Part shown: positions 17,725-25,899 of the stretch, one piece after another
Position numbering within the stretch: position 1 is the stretch's first letter
Layout of the letters: every line of letters begins with the position of its first letter
DNA from: Bartonella sp. HY328
GTDB taxonomy: Bacteria; Pseudomonadota; Alphaproteobacteria; Rhizobiales; Rhizobiaceae
NCBI RefSeq assembly: GCF_025449335.1
Contig: NZ_CP104883.1
Coordinates: forward strand, 1,542,501 to 1,606,500
Reading direction: 5' to 3'
Length of the DNA stretch: 64,000 nucleotides
The notes under the pieces: model-generated
Database searches by the model: none
What the model saw: only the letters and a program-made list of their open reading frames with translations
Told to the model about the DNA's origin: nothing
Made by a program: the position numbers and the translations under genes

Positions 17725-18393
17725 ATGCGTATTTTAATTGTTGAAGATGATCGGGAATTGAACCGCCAGCTTGTGGAGGCAGTGACTGAGGCTGGTTATG
17801 TTGCTGATTGTGCTTTCGACGGTGAGGAAGGCCACTTCCTTGGTGATACAGAACCTTATGATGCCGTAATTCTTGATATTGGCTTACCAATTAAGGACGG
17901 CATCAAGGTTTTGGAAGAATGGCGAAAAGACGGACATCGCATGCCAGTTTTATTATTGACTGCGCGCGATAGATGGTCTGATAAAGTAGCTGGCATTGAT
18001 GCTGGCGCTGATGATTATGTTGCAAAGCCATTTCATATGGAAGAGGTTTTAGCTAGGTTGCGCGCTTTGATTAGGCGTTCTAGCGGTCACGCTTCAAGCG
18101 AATTTCATTGTGGCCCAGTGTTTTTGGATACGAAGACTTCCAAAGTGACTGTAGACAATCAAATTATCAAGCTTACCTCCCACGAATATCGTTTGCTTGC
18201 TTATCTCATGCATCATGAGGGTGAGGTAATATCGAGAACTGAATTGGTTGAGCATTTATATGATCAAGATTTTGATCGAGATTCCAATACTATTGAGGTA
18301 TTTGTTGGGCGTTTACGTAAAAAGCTTGGGGTTGATATTATTGAGACTATTCGTGGTATGGGCTATCGTTTGAAGAAACCAACCGCTGTTTGA
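17725..18393 (+). CDS. feuP: OmpR/PhoP-family response regulator, FeuP-like
   Basis: 222 residues. The receiver domain has the acidic pair Asp8-Asp9, phospho-acceptor Asp51 (LDIGLP), Thr79 and Lys101. The C-terminal winged helix (KLTSHEYRLLAYL, EVFVGRLRKKLG, IRGMGYRL) binds DNA. Its partner kinase follows 77 bases later, and a small exported protein precedes it. In rhizobia and Brucella the FeuP-FeuQ pair senses osmotic or envelope state and, in S. meliloti, controls cyclic glucan export (ndvA). The same role here is inference from gene order. Confidence 0.88.
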   Translation: MRILIVEDDRELNRQLVEAVTEAGYVADCAFDGEEGHFLGDTEPYDAVILDIGLPIKDGIKVLEEWRKDGHRMPVLLLTARDRWSDKVAGIDAGADDYVAKPFHMEEVLARLRALIRRSSGHASSEFHCGPVFLDTKTSKVTVDNQIIKLTSHEYRLLAYLMHHEGEVISRTELVEHLYDQDFDRDSNTIEVFVGRLRKKLGVDIIETIRGMGYRLKKPTAV

Positions 18394-18470
18394 TTGATTA
18401 TTTATATATATTTTCTTTTTTATTTTTCTATTCAATGGGTTGAGTTAAAAAAATCACAAAAGGCGCTATT

Positions 18471-19856
18471 TTGAATTTTTTCTCCAGAAGATCCTTTACC
18501 TTACGCTTGGGGATATTCTCAACCCTTTGGGTAATGGTGGCCTTGATAATTGTCGCCTTTACTGCATCAGCCCTTTATCGCGAAGCAAATGAACAAAGCT
18601 TTGAAGATTTGCTATCTGCCCATTTATACTCACTTATCGGTTTTGTAGATGTTTCGCCACAAGGTGTTTTGCGCGGTAAGCCCGAGCTTGGAGATATCAG
18701 ATATACAGATGCAAATTCGGGTTGGTTTTGGGAAGTGACGGCCGTCTCTTCTAATTTGCGTGGCAGATTGCAATCTTATAGCAGTGGGGCCGGGCGTGTA
18801 TTATCACCATCTGAAAGTGAAGTGCCTTTTGATAGCCATTTTATGCGCTCGTATCGAGCCAAAGGTTTCCAAGGGCAGGATGTATTGGTTGTAGAAGGTG
18901 ATGTGCTACTTGATCAGGAAGATCGTGTGGCAAGGTTTCGCATCATTGGTAATCTTTATGAAGTTGAAAAACAATTTATAAAATTCCGCGATACAATGAG
19001 TTTTTATCTTGCTGGCCTTTGTATCGCCAGTATTATTATCAATGTTATTGTTATATTGCTTGGCCTTTCGCCGCTTTTTAGGGTGCGCAAAACCTTAAAG
19101 GCTATTCGTACTGGTAAAGCAGATAGGCTTGACACAAATTTACCGCTAGAAATTGCACCTCTTGCGCGTGAGATGAATGCGCTTATCGATAATAATCAAC
19201 GTATTGTTGAGCGATTTCGAACTCAAGTTGGTAATCTTGCTCATTCACTTAAAACACCGCTCGCCGTCTTGAGTAATGAAGCTGAAAAAATTGGTGGCCA
19301 ACAAGGAAAAATCATTCGCGAACAAAGTTTAGCAATGCAAGTTCAGATTAAGCATTATCTTGAACGGGCGCGAATAGCGGCCCAGCGTGATAGTGTTGTT
19401 TACCGCACGGATATGGTACCAACTTTAGAGCCGATTATTCGTGTTATGCGCAAACTTAATCCTGATAAGCAAATTGAAAGCCAATTATATAACGGGCAGA
19501 TTATTTTTGCCGGTGAAAAAGAAGATATCGAAGAAATTATTGGTAATCTTTTAGAAAATGCTGCCAAATGGGCTGTCAGTCTTATTAAAATAGATTTAGC
19601 ATTGGCTGATCGTGACGATAAATCTCCTAAAAGATTTATAATTTGTATTGAAGATGATGGTCGAGGCCTTGATGAAAGTGATATTAGTGAAGCTTTAAAG
19701 CGTGGACGAAGATTAGATGAAACCGTGCCTGGTACAGGTCTGGGGCTATCTATTGTGGTTGATACAGTGCGCGAATATGGCGGCGAACTTAAACTTGATC
19801 GCTCACAATTAGGGGGATTGCGTATCCGTATTTATTTACCAGTTGCAGAAGATTGA
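18471..19856 (+). CDS. feuQ: Sensor histidine kinase, FeuQ-like
   Basis: Membrane kinase of 461 residues. A first membrane helix (LGIFSTLWVMVALIIVAFTASAL) and a second (FYLAGLCIASIIINVIVILLGL, about residue 180) enclose a periplasmic sensor domain, followed by a HAMP-like stretch. The H-box reads NLAHSLKTPLAVL with the phosphorylated histidine at residue 258. The ATPase core has NLLENAAKWA, EDDGRGLDE and GTGLGLSIV. The start is TTG: AAAGG lies seven bases before it and no better ATG is near. It probably phosphorylates the upstream regulator and may be held in check by the small periplasmic protein encoded ahead of both. Confidence 0.9.
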   Translation: MNFFSRRSFTLRLGIFSTLWVMVALIIVAFTASALYREANEQSFEDLLSAHLYSLIGFVDVSPQGVLRGKPELGDIRYTDANSGWFWEVTAVSSNLRGRLQSYSSGAGRVLSPSESEVPFDSHFMRSYRAKGFQGQDVLVVEGDVLLDQEDRVARFRIIGNLYEVEKQFIKFRDTMSFYLAGLCIASIIINVIVILLGLSPLFRVRKTLKAIRTGKADRLDTNLPLEIAPLAREMNALIDNNQRIVERFRTQVGNLAHSLKTPLAVLSNEAEKIGGQQGKIIREQSLAMQVQIKHYLERARIAAQRDSVVYRTDMVPTLEPIIRVMRKLNPDKQIESQLYNGQIIFAGEKEDIEEIIGNLLENAAKWAVSLIKIDLALADRDDKSPKRFIICIEDDGRGLDESDISEALKRGRRLDETVPGTGLGLSIVVDTVREYGGELKLDRSQLGGLRIRIYLPVAED

Positions 19857-19902
19857 AGCCAAGTTATTCATTTGAGGATAATATCGTATTTTAAACATTT
19901 TT

Positions 19903-21249
19903 TTAAATCAGAATAACGGATGATGCCGCTTTTAGTAATTCATAATCGGGTAAGTTATATCGCTGACGCAAGGTTTCACCAGCAATTGGTGGCGTGCGTA
20001 ACTTGCGCTCTTCAAGAATGGGAATAACTGTTTTTCCAAATAGATCAAGTTCATTGGGCAATATTGGGAATATGACATTAAAACCATCTGCGGCTTCTTC
20101 ATCAAACCATTTTTGCATATCATCAGCTATTTTATTGGGTGGCCCCATTAAAAGAAGGTGACCGCGTGAACATAAAAAACGTGCCTTAAACTCTTGCAAA
20201 CTATAATTATTGCGTTTTGCTGCGTTAAGTAACAGTTTTGCTCGCCCTGGGGTCTGCGGATCCTCTGCCTTATCTAGGACACATGTCGGCAATGGATCAC
20301 TAAGATTATATTGTGAAAGATCAAAGCCCAATATTTTAAACAGCTCGTTCCAAGCAAAATTTGCCGGAGCAAGATCGTTAAGTCTCGCTATTTTTTGCTC
20401 TGCTGCGCTATAAGTGTCGGCAATAACAGGCACAAGGCCAGGAAATACCAAAATTTTTCCTTGTCCGCGACCAGATTGCACCGCGCGTTGTTTTATATCT
20501 TTATAAAAATCCTGTGCGTCATCTAAATGACATTGCACAGTAAACGAAATATCTGCATATCGACTAGCAAAATCTCTACCATAATTCGATATGCCACCTT
20601 GAGTAAGAATTGGGTGTCCTTGAGGTGAAGGCGGAACGGTGAGAGGCCCCGAACTACGTATGTAATGGCCACGATAATTAGCTTTTTCAACCGCTTCAGC
20701 TTGAAAATATACGCCGCTTTCCTTGTCGGCTAACCGCGCATTTGGCTTCCAGCTCGACCATAAATAAGATGCAGCCTCGACCACGTCTTTTGCCCTTGCA
20801 TAGCGCTCTTCATGGGGGGCAAGGACATCTCGTCCAAAATTTTTAGCCTCAGGAAGAGTGGAAGACGTAACAATATTCCATCCTGCCCGTCCATTGCTAA
20901 TGTGATCAAGCGAAGCAAAGCGTCTAGCTATATGAAAAGGGTGGTCATAGGTGGTCGATGACGTGCCAATTAGTCCGATTGATTGGGTGACAGAAGCGAT
21001 TGCTGATAAAACAAGAATAGGATCAAGCGAACCGATAATTTCAGCTGGAGATTCATGATGAAGTGCTAAAATTTCCCCAAGAAATATGGCGTCAAACCGA
21101 AATTTTTCTGCGCTTTGAGCAAGATTTTGCCAATAACCAAGCTTGGTTACTGCAAGTGGGTCTATTTCAGGAAGCCGCCATGCCGATATATGGCTGCCAA
21201 GTCCATAGATCATTGTATTTATATGCATGCGTCTCATGGCATTATCCAT
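19903..21249 (-). CDS. FMN-dependent monooxygenase, NtaA/SnaA/DszA family
   Basis: A 448-residue flavin-dependent monooxygenase of the bacterial luciferase superfamily. Family blocks are visible: FDAIFLGEILALHHESPAEIIGSLDPI, GLIGTSSTTYDHPFHIARRFASLDHIS, GRAGWNIVTSS and PPNKIADDMQKWFDEEAADGFNV. Such enzymes use FMNH2 supplied by a separate reductase to oxidise chelators, sulfonates or heterocycles; substrates cannot be read from sequence. The start is uncertain, since ATGs at 21249, 21237 and 21228 all have weak ribosome-binding sites. No transporter or reductase gene adjoins it; the nearest FMN reductase lies about 10 kb away. Confidence 0.88.
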   Translation of the reverse strand: MDNAMRRMHINTMIYGLGSHISAWRLPEIDPLAVTKLGYWQNLAQSAEKFRFDAIFLGEILALHHESPAEIIGSLDPILVLSAIASVTQSIGLIGTSSTTYDHPFHIARRFASLDHISNGRAGWNIVTSSTLPEAKNFGRDVLAPHEERYARAKDVVEAASYLWSSWKPNARLADKESGVYFQAEAVEKANYRGHYIRSSGPLTVPPSPQGHPILTQGGISNYGRDFASRYADISFTVQCHLDDAQDFYKDIKQRAVQSGRGQGKILVFPGLVPVIADTYSAAEQKIARLNDLAPANFAWNELFKILGFDLSQYNLSDPLPTCVLDKAEDPQTPGRAKLLLNAAKRNNYSLQEFKARFLCSRGHLLLMGPPNKIADDMQKWFDEEAADGFNVIFPILPNELDLFGKTVIPILEERKLRTPPIAGETLRQRYNLPDYELLKAASSVILI

Positions 21250-21879
21250 CTAGAATTATCAACTTAAAAAAAAGGGTTCTATTATAAAATATCATGGTTA
21301 TGGATTTATGGCTCATAAACGAAATTCCGGTCATAAACAATAAAGCCACGCTGGTATTTATTCGTGTTTACTATTGTAGTTTGCAATAAAGTAAAATCGA
21401 ATTTATTGCTATGTTGACTATTCAGGTTGTTTACTAAAATGGCCTATTTAAAAAGGAATGCGAGTCAAATTATTGCGAGCTAATGGCAATTTGCCAAATT
21501 GTTTAATTGAGATAGCCCAAATTGTTTAGTTGAAATAGCAAAGAATACAAAATTAGAAAGTCAAATCGTTGCTCAGTAAAGCAGTTTTTTAATGCATGAC
21601 TTAACAACTTATTGTCAGCATAGCTTTTTTTGTGTTTTTGAGGCATTAATATAGCGACAATTTGTCTCCAACTATCTTTATATGAAAAGCATAAAACTAA
21701 AAATACAATAATAGAGCAATGTTTTTCCAATTTATTTTGTTTAAATGTTATATTTGATTGATTTTATCGTATTTTTTTCACTGGTATAGCTTCACAGTTT
21801 TTCAAAAATGCTCTAGTTATTCACTGTTTATATTTTTATGTGGCTATAATTTTAGCCGCACTGATTCATGGTATTGAAA
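21250..21879. other. Long AT-rich intergenic region
   Basis: About 630 bases without a convincing gene. A minus-strand frame of 75 codons (21503-21730) has no ribosome-binding site or recognisable protein pattern. A short tandem repeat is present (listed separately). The right end should hold the lipoprotein promoter. Confidence 0.5.
21494..21539 (+). repeat. Two-copy 23-bp imperfect tandem repeat
   Basis: CCAAATTGTTTAATTGAGATAG and CCAAATTGTTTAGTTGAAATAG are direct neighbours with a 23-base period and differ at only a few positions. Only two copies are present, so it may be a replication-slippage remnant rather than a functional array. Confidence 0.6.
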
Positions 21880-22284
21880 ATGAAAAAATCGGCTGTCCTT
21901 ATAACAATGTTGTGTGTTCCTTCACTGGTTGCAGGTTGTGTCAACAAAACTCATCCTGTAACGACTGCGACAGAAAACCTGATCTATAATGCCATGGGTA
22001 CGGGGCTTCTTGGTGATTCTATTTCGCAAATCCCTAGCAACCAGCGCAGCCGTGCATTGGAGGCCGAATATAAGGCGTTAGAATATACCCGTTCAGGCAA
22101 TACAATTAATTGGGCGACTAATGATGGCGCTGCATCAGGCACAGTAACGCCGGGGCAGCCTTATCGTGTTGGTTCGCAAAATTGTCGCCAATATAGCCAT
22201 AGTTTTACGATTCGTGGAGTTCCCCAGACCAATCGTGGCAGTGCCTGTCGAAATGACGATGGTAGTTGGTCACCGTTAAATTAA
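21880..22284 (+). CDS. Outer-membrane lipoprotein, surface-antigen (17-kDa-like) family
   Basis: 134 residues beginning with a lipoprotein signal (MKKSAVLITMLCVPSLVAGC) whose lipobox VAGC places the lipidated cysteine at residue 20. The C-terminal part contains the domain seen in the COG4520 surface-antigen group: LEAEYKALEYTRSGNTINW, then GTVTPGQPYRVGSQNCRQYSHSF and CRNDDGSWSPLN. Two further cysteines may pair. An ATG four codons upstream (21868) is also possible; neither start has a strong ribosome-binding site. Its role is probably envelope structure, but no specific function is known. Confidence 0.8.
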   Translation: MKKSAVLITMLCVPSLVAGCVNKTHPVTTATENLIYNAMGTGLLGDSISQIPSNQRSRALEAEYKALEYTRSGNTINWATNDGAASGTVTPGQPYRVGSQNCRQYSHSFTIRGVPQTNRGSACRNDDGSWSPLN

Positions 22285-22515
22285 TATATATATGCTAATG
22301 CATGCAAATTATAAAATTACATAAAATTTTGCTATTTAGGATTGCTGTTAATTAAGTGATTTTATGTCAAGAACATTATAGTTGACATTTTATCACCATA
22401 AAATAGTAGCATGGTCCTCGCTAATGTATCAGGCTTGACAAATATTAGCCTGTTTAAGGTTTTTTAAGGCTGTTTAATTATAATGTTAGCAGCTTTATCA
22501 CATGGGTTTGTAGAA

Positions 22516-23751
22516 ATGAAAAAACAGGTTAATCGCCGGATGGTATTGGGTTCTGCTCTTGGGTTAGGACTTTTCGGCTTGGTAAGTAGTGCAGGAGCAC
22601 AAAGAGCTTCTTCTTGGGGTGATCAATTTGATACGCAGGCAGCTGGTGGCCAGCAGGTGGCTTCCAATATTCCTGTTTTAAGTGGTGCAACTGTAAGCTA
22701 TACACAAGTTGCGATATCTCAATATGAGGCGATCGTTGCGCAAGGTGGTTGGCCTCACGTTCCAGCAGAGCAGGGCAAATTACAGCTTGGCATGAACCAT
22801 CCCGCTGTAGAAATTATGCGTCAACGCTTGTTTATTTCAGGTGATTTGGCGCGTGAAGCTGGTTTGTCAGTAGCTTTTGATACTTATGTTGATGCAGCTG
22901 TTCGCCGTTTTCAGGCGCGCCATGGTTTGCCTGCTGATGGCGTTGTTGGTGATATTACCTACCGCGCCATGAATGTTAGCGCAGATGCGCGTTTGCAGCA
23001 ATTACGTGTCAACCTTGATCGTTTGCAAAAAGAAGCTGCAAAAACAGCAAATGAACGTCGTTTTGTTATGGTCAATATCCCTGCCGCACAAATTGAAGCC
23101 GTTGAAGATGGCTCTGTTGCTCAGCGTTACACCGCAGTAGTTGGTAAGATCGATCGCCAAACGCCGCTTCTTGATTCAAAAATTCATGAAGTGATTTTAA
23201 ATCCAACTTGGACAGTTCCTGCATCAATTATTAAAAAAGATATTATTCCATTGATGCGTAAAAGCCCCAATTATCTAACTGATAATAATATTCATCTCTT
23301 TAATGGGCAGGGGCAGGAAGTTTCGCCAGAATCGGTAAATTGGAACACGGATGAAGCGACAAGATTGCGCTTCCGCCAAGATCCTGGTAAAATTAATGCA
23401 ATGTCTTCAACCAAGATTAATTTCCACAACACTCACTCGGTATATATGCATGATACACCGCAGCAGACGCTTTTCAATAATTTGATGCGTTTTGATTCTT
23501 CGGGCTGTATTCGTATTCATAATATTAGAGATTTTAACGTTTGGGTTCTGAAAAATACGCCAGGTTGGGATAGATCTCGGATGGAGCAAGTTATTGGTCA
23601 GCGCGTTAATACTCCAATTGCAGTAAGTGATCCAATTCCGTTGCATTTTGTTTATATTTCAGCTTGGTCTACAGGTAACGGCGTAACACAATTCCGCGGT
23701 GATATTTATCACATGGACGGTGCTAGTGAGTTAGCATTTACCGAAGCTTGA
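22516..23751 (+). CDS. L,D-transpeptidase (YkuD domain) with peptidoglycan-binding domain
   Basis: A 411-residue exported enzyme that forms 3-3 peptidoglycan cross-links or attaches proteins to the wall. The N terminus NRRMVLGSALGLGLFGLV fits a twin-arginine (Tat) signal. A peptidoglycan-binding domain follows (VDAAVRRFQARHGLPADGVVG, about residues 90-155). The YkuD catalytic domain then has HNTHSVYMHDTP and the nucleophile motif FDSSGCIRIHN (Cys about residue 330). A longer start at 22483 overlaps a TATAAT-like box and lacks a ribosome-binding site, so I prefer the internal ATG. A strong terminator follows the gene. Confidence 0.93.
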   Translation: MKKQVNRRMVLGSALGLGLFGLVSSAGAQRASSWGDQFDTQAAGGQQVASNIPVLSGATVSYTQVAISQYEAIVAQGGWPHVPAEQGKLQLGMNHPAVEIMRQRLFISGDLAREAGLSVAFDTYVDAAVRRFQARHGLPADGVVGDITYRAMNVSADARLQQLRVNLDRLQKEAAKTANERRFVMVNIPAAQIEAVEDGSVAQRYTAVVGKIDRQTPLLDSKIHEVILNPTWTVPASIIKKDIIPLMRKSPNYLTDNNIHLFNGQGQEVSPESVNWNTDEATRLRFRQDPGKINAMSSTKINFHNTHSVYMHDTPQQTLFNNLMRFDSSGCIRIHNIRDFNVWVLKNTPGWDRSRMEQVIGQRVNTPIAVSDPIPLHFVYISAWSTGNGVTQFRGDIYHMDGASELAFTEA

Positions 23752-23770
23752 GATTAAAAAAATTGGTAAA

Positions 23771-23805
23771 AAAGCCGCCTTTGTTAACCATTGGCGGCTT
23801 TTTTT
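23771..23805. terminator. Bidirectional terminator after the L,D-transpeptidase gene
   Basis: GCCGCC/GGCGGC stem extended by A-T pairs, with a 13-base loop, six A on the left and seven T on the right. It serves the transpeptidase gene and probably the convergent cupin gene. Confidence 0.9.
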
Positions 23806-23844
23806 ATCATTCAGTTATGTGCGATAAATGATTTCAAGTGTTTA

Positions 23845-24240
23845 TTAGCGTGAATATTGTGCATCACTGACTGGTTCTAACCATTCAACGGTTTTGCCAT
23901 TTTCAAGCTCTTGCACTGCAAAGTGTGACATGGCTGTGTTTGGGGAGGCGCCATGCCAATGTCTTTCACCAGGTTCAAACCACACAACATCACCGGGGCG
24001 CACTTCTTCAATCGGTCCACCTTCTTTTTGCACAAGGCCAAGGCCAAATGTAATAATAATTGCTTGGCCTTTTGGGTGAGTGTGCCAATTTGTACGTGCA
24101 GATGGCTCAAAAGTGACATGGCCACATGTAACATTGGCACCTTGATGCTCGTCAATCACCGCATCGAGGCGGGCAGTACCGGTAAAATAATCTGGCGATA
24201 ATTTGACCGATGAGCGGCTGCCAGAGCGAATAATTTCCAT
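23845..24240 (-). CDS. Cupin-domain protein, (R)-mandelonitrile-lyase-like
   Basis: A 131-residue single-domain cupin. Motif 1 is NWHTHPKGQAIIITFGLG and motif 2 is RPGDVVWFEPGERHWHGA, giving three or more histidines and a Gln/Glu set for a bound metal. The arrangement resembles the small manganese cupins annotated as (R)-mandelonitrile lyase or as partners of carboxymuconolactone decarboxylases. The real substrate is unknown. AAAGGA lies before the ATG. The next gene upstream on the same strand is an alcohol dehydrogenase, 91 bases away, so they may be co-expressed in carbonyl or alcohol detoxification (inference). Confidence 0.82.
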   Translation of the reverse strand: MEIIRSGSRSSVKLSPDYFTGTARLDAVIDEHQGANVTCGHVTFEPSARTNWHTHPKGQAIIITFGLGLVQKEGGPIEEVRPGDVVWFEPGERHWHGASPNTAMSHFAVQELENGKTVEWLEPVSDAQYSR

Positions 24241-24331
24241 AACACTAATCCTTTATTTAAGAATAAAATAAATATTATATAGATTGGTAGATGCTCTATC
24301 TCTTTTAAAAAAGCGGGGTATAATTAGTGGT

Positions 24332-25381
24332 TTAGGCTTTTGACATATCCATGACAAAACGGTATTTTACATCGCTTTTTAGCATTCGCGCATAGGCTTG
24401 TTCAATTTGACTTGGTGCTATGAGTTCGATATCTGCGGTAATATTGTGTTCGCCACAAAAATCCAACATTTTTTGTGTTTCTGCAATGCCTCCAATGGCT
24501 GATCCAGCAAAAGAGCGGCGATAGGGAATAAGGTTGAAAACCTGCACAGGGAGGGGCTCAACTGGCGCGCCGACTTGTACCAATGTACCGTCAACTCTAA
24601 GCAGATTAAAATATTGGTTGATATCATGCTGCGCGGCTACTGTGTCAATGATGAGATCAAGGCTTTTATTAGCTTTGGCCAAGGCTGTCGAATCTTTGGT
24701 CAATACGATGTTATCTGCGCCAAGACGATGTGCATCTTCAACCTTGTTGACGGATGTGGTTAGCATGGTGACTTCAGCCCCCATAGCATGGGCGAGTTTT
24801 ACCGCCATGTGACCAAGGCCACCAAGACCAGCAACGCCTACTTTTGTGCCCTTGGTAACCTTCCAATGATTAAGGGGGGAAAAAGTGGTAATGCCGGCAC
24901 AAAGAAGTGGGGCTGCCGCAGCAAGATCAAGATTATCAGGGATTGATAAAACGAAATTTTCATTCACGACAATTCGCTTAGAATAACCACCAAAACTATA
25001 TCGATCAGGGCCGGTTTCTGGGTCGGGGCTGTTATAGGTTAATGTATTACCATTTTCACAATATTGCTCCAATCCTTGGCTACAATAATCACAGTTTTGG
25101 CAAGAATTGACCATGCAGCCAACGCCCACACGTTGGCCGACTTTAAATTTGGTTACTTTGCTACCGATGCGGCGAACGGTACCAACAATTTCGTGACCCG
25201 GAACGCAAGGATATTGGGTGCCAGCCCATTCACCACGCGCAGTATGCAGGTCAGAATGGCAAATGCCACAAAAGGCAATGTCAATATCAACATCAAAGGC
25301 TAGAGGATCACGGCGTTCGAAACTAAAGGGCTGAAACGTGTCGCTAGCTGAGGATACGGCGAAGCCGTCACAAATAAACAT
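24332..25381 (-). CDS. Zinc-dependent NAD(P)-dependent alcohol dehydrogenase (YahK/CAD-like)
   Basis: A 349-residue medium-chain dehydrogenase. Catalytic zinc residues lie in FCGICHSDLH and VPGHEIVG. The structural zinc lobe has four cysteines, CMVNSCQNCDYCSQGLEQYC. The Rossmann motif is GLGGLGHMAVKLA. The pattern RYSFGGYSKRIVV and the overall length match the YahK/cinnamyl-alcohol-dehydrogenase branch, which reduces a wide range of aldehydes with NADPH. GGAG lies seven bases before the ATG. The physiological aldehyde is not evident. Confidence 0.93.
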   Translation of the reverse strand: MFICDGFAVSSASDTFQPFSFERRDPLAFDVDIDIAFCGICHSDLHTARGEWAGTQYPCVPGHEIVGTVRRIGSKVTKFKVGQRVGVGCMVNSCQNCDYCSQGLEQYCENGNTLTYNSPDPETGPDRYSFGGYSKRIVVNENFVLSIPDNLDLAAAAPLLCAGITTFSPLNHWKVTKGTKVGVAGLGGLGHMAVKLAHAMGAEVTMLTTSVNKVEDAHRLGADNIVLTKDSTALAKANKSLDLIIDTVAAQHDINQYFNLLRVDGTLVQVGAPVEPLPVQVFNLIPYRRSFAGSAIGGIAETQKMLDFCGEHNITADIELIAPSQIEQAYARMLKSDVKYRFVMDMSKA

Positions 25382-25899
25382 TTAAAAGCTCCAATTTAAA
25401 TATTAAAATTATTGTTTAGGATCATTCCAGTTAGATTGGGTTTACATATAAAATTGCAAGTATTTGTATTTAGGTTCATTTTTATATGAGGAAAGTTAGC
25501 ATCGGCCTTTTTATAAAATGCTTTGAGCCGGATCACATATGAAGTGGTGAAAGGTTAAAGTTAATTTATGAGAGATGGTTATGCTGTGATATAAAATGAT
25601 AATTTTTCCAATGATGTTTCTTTTAATGGCGAGATTGAATGGTGCTATAAATACAAATATCTTTATGGTTTAATTTTACGTTATATAATTCTTTTCGATA
25701 ATAGTTTATTTTCACTAATAGTTATGAGTGAAACTCATTAATGTGATGGCAGATTAAAAAATATTAAATGACTTTGTTTAATTCATGAGGCTGTTTTTTT
25801 TGTAATAGATAGAAAGCAAAAAGCCATTTCCAGTGGTTGGAAATGGCTTTAAATTTGGTGCACTTGCCGGAAAATATATAGTTTTGGCTTATAGGATTT
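25382..25899. other. AT-rich intergenic region between the dehydrogenase and the TonB receptor
   Basis: About 520 bases with no convincing gene; short frames near 25486 lack ribosome-binding sites. It contains the terminator of the receptor gene and a small dyad ATGAGT/ACTCAT near 25734-25748. The dehydrogenase promoter must lie at the left end. Confidence 0.5.
25814..25850 (-). terminator. Terminator of the TonB-dependent receptor gene
   Basis: A perfect 13-bp stem, AAAGCCATTTCCA with its complement, and a 5-base loop are followed on the minus strand by TTTTTGCTTTC. Confidence 0.85.

Noticed and set aside
21503..21730. Minus-strand open frame of 75 codons in the gap before the lipoprotein gene
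   Set aside because: No ribosome-binding site, low-complexity composition and no recognisable protein pattern; probably chance in AT-rich DNA.
22435..22484. TTGACA and TATAAT boxes before the L,D-transpeptidase gene as one promoter
   Set aside because: They are 38 bases apart, far from the 17 needed, so they cannot act together.
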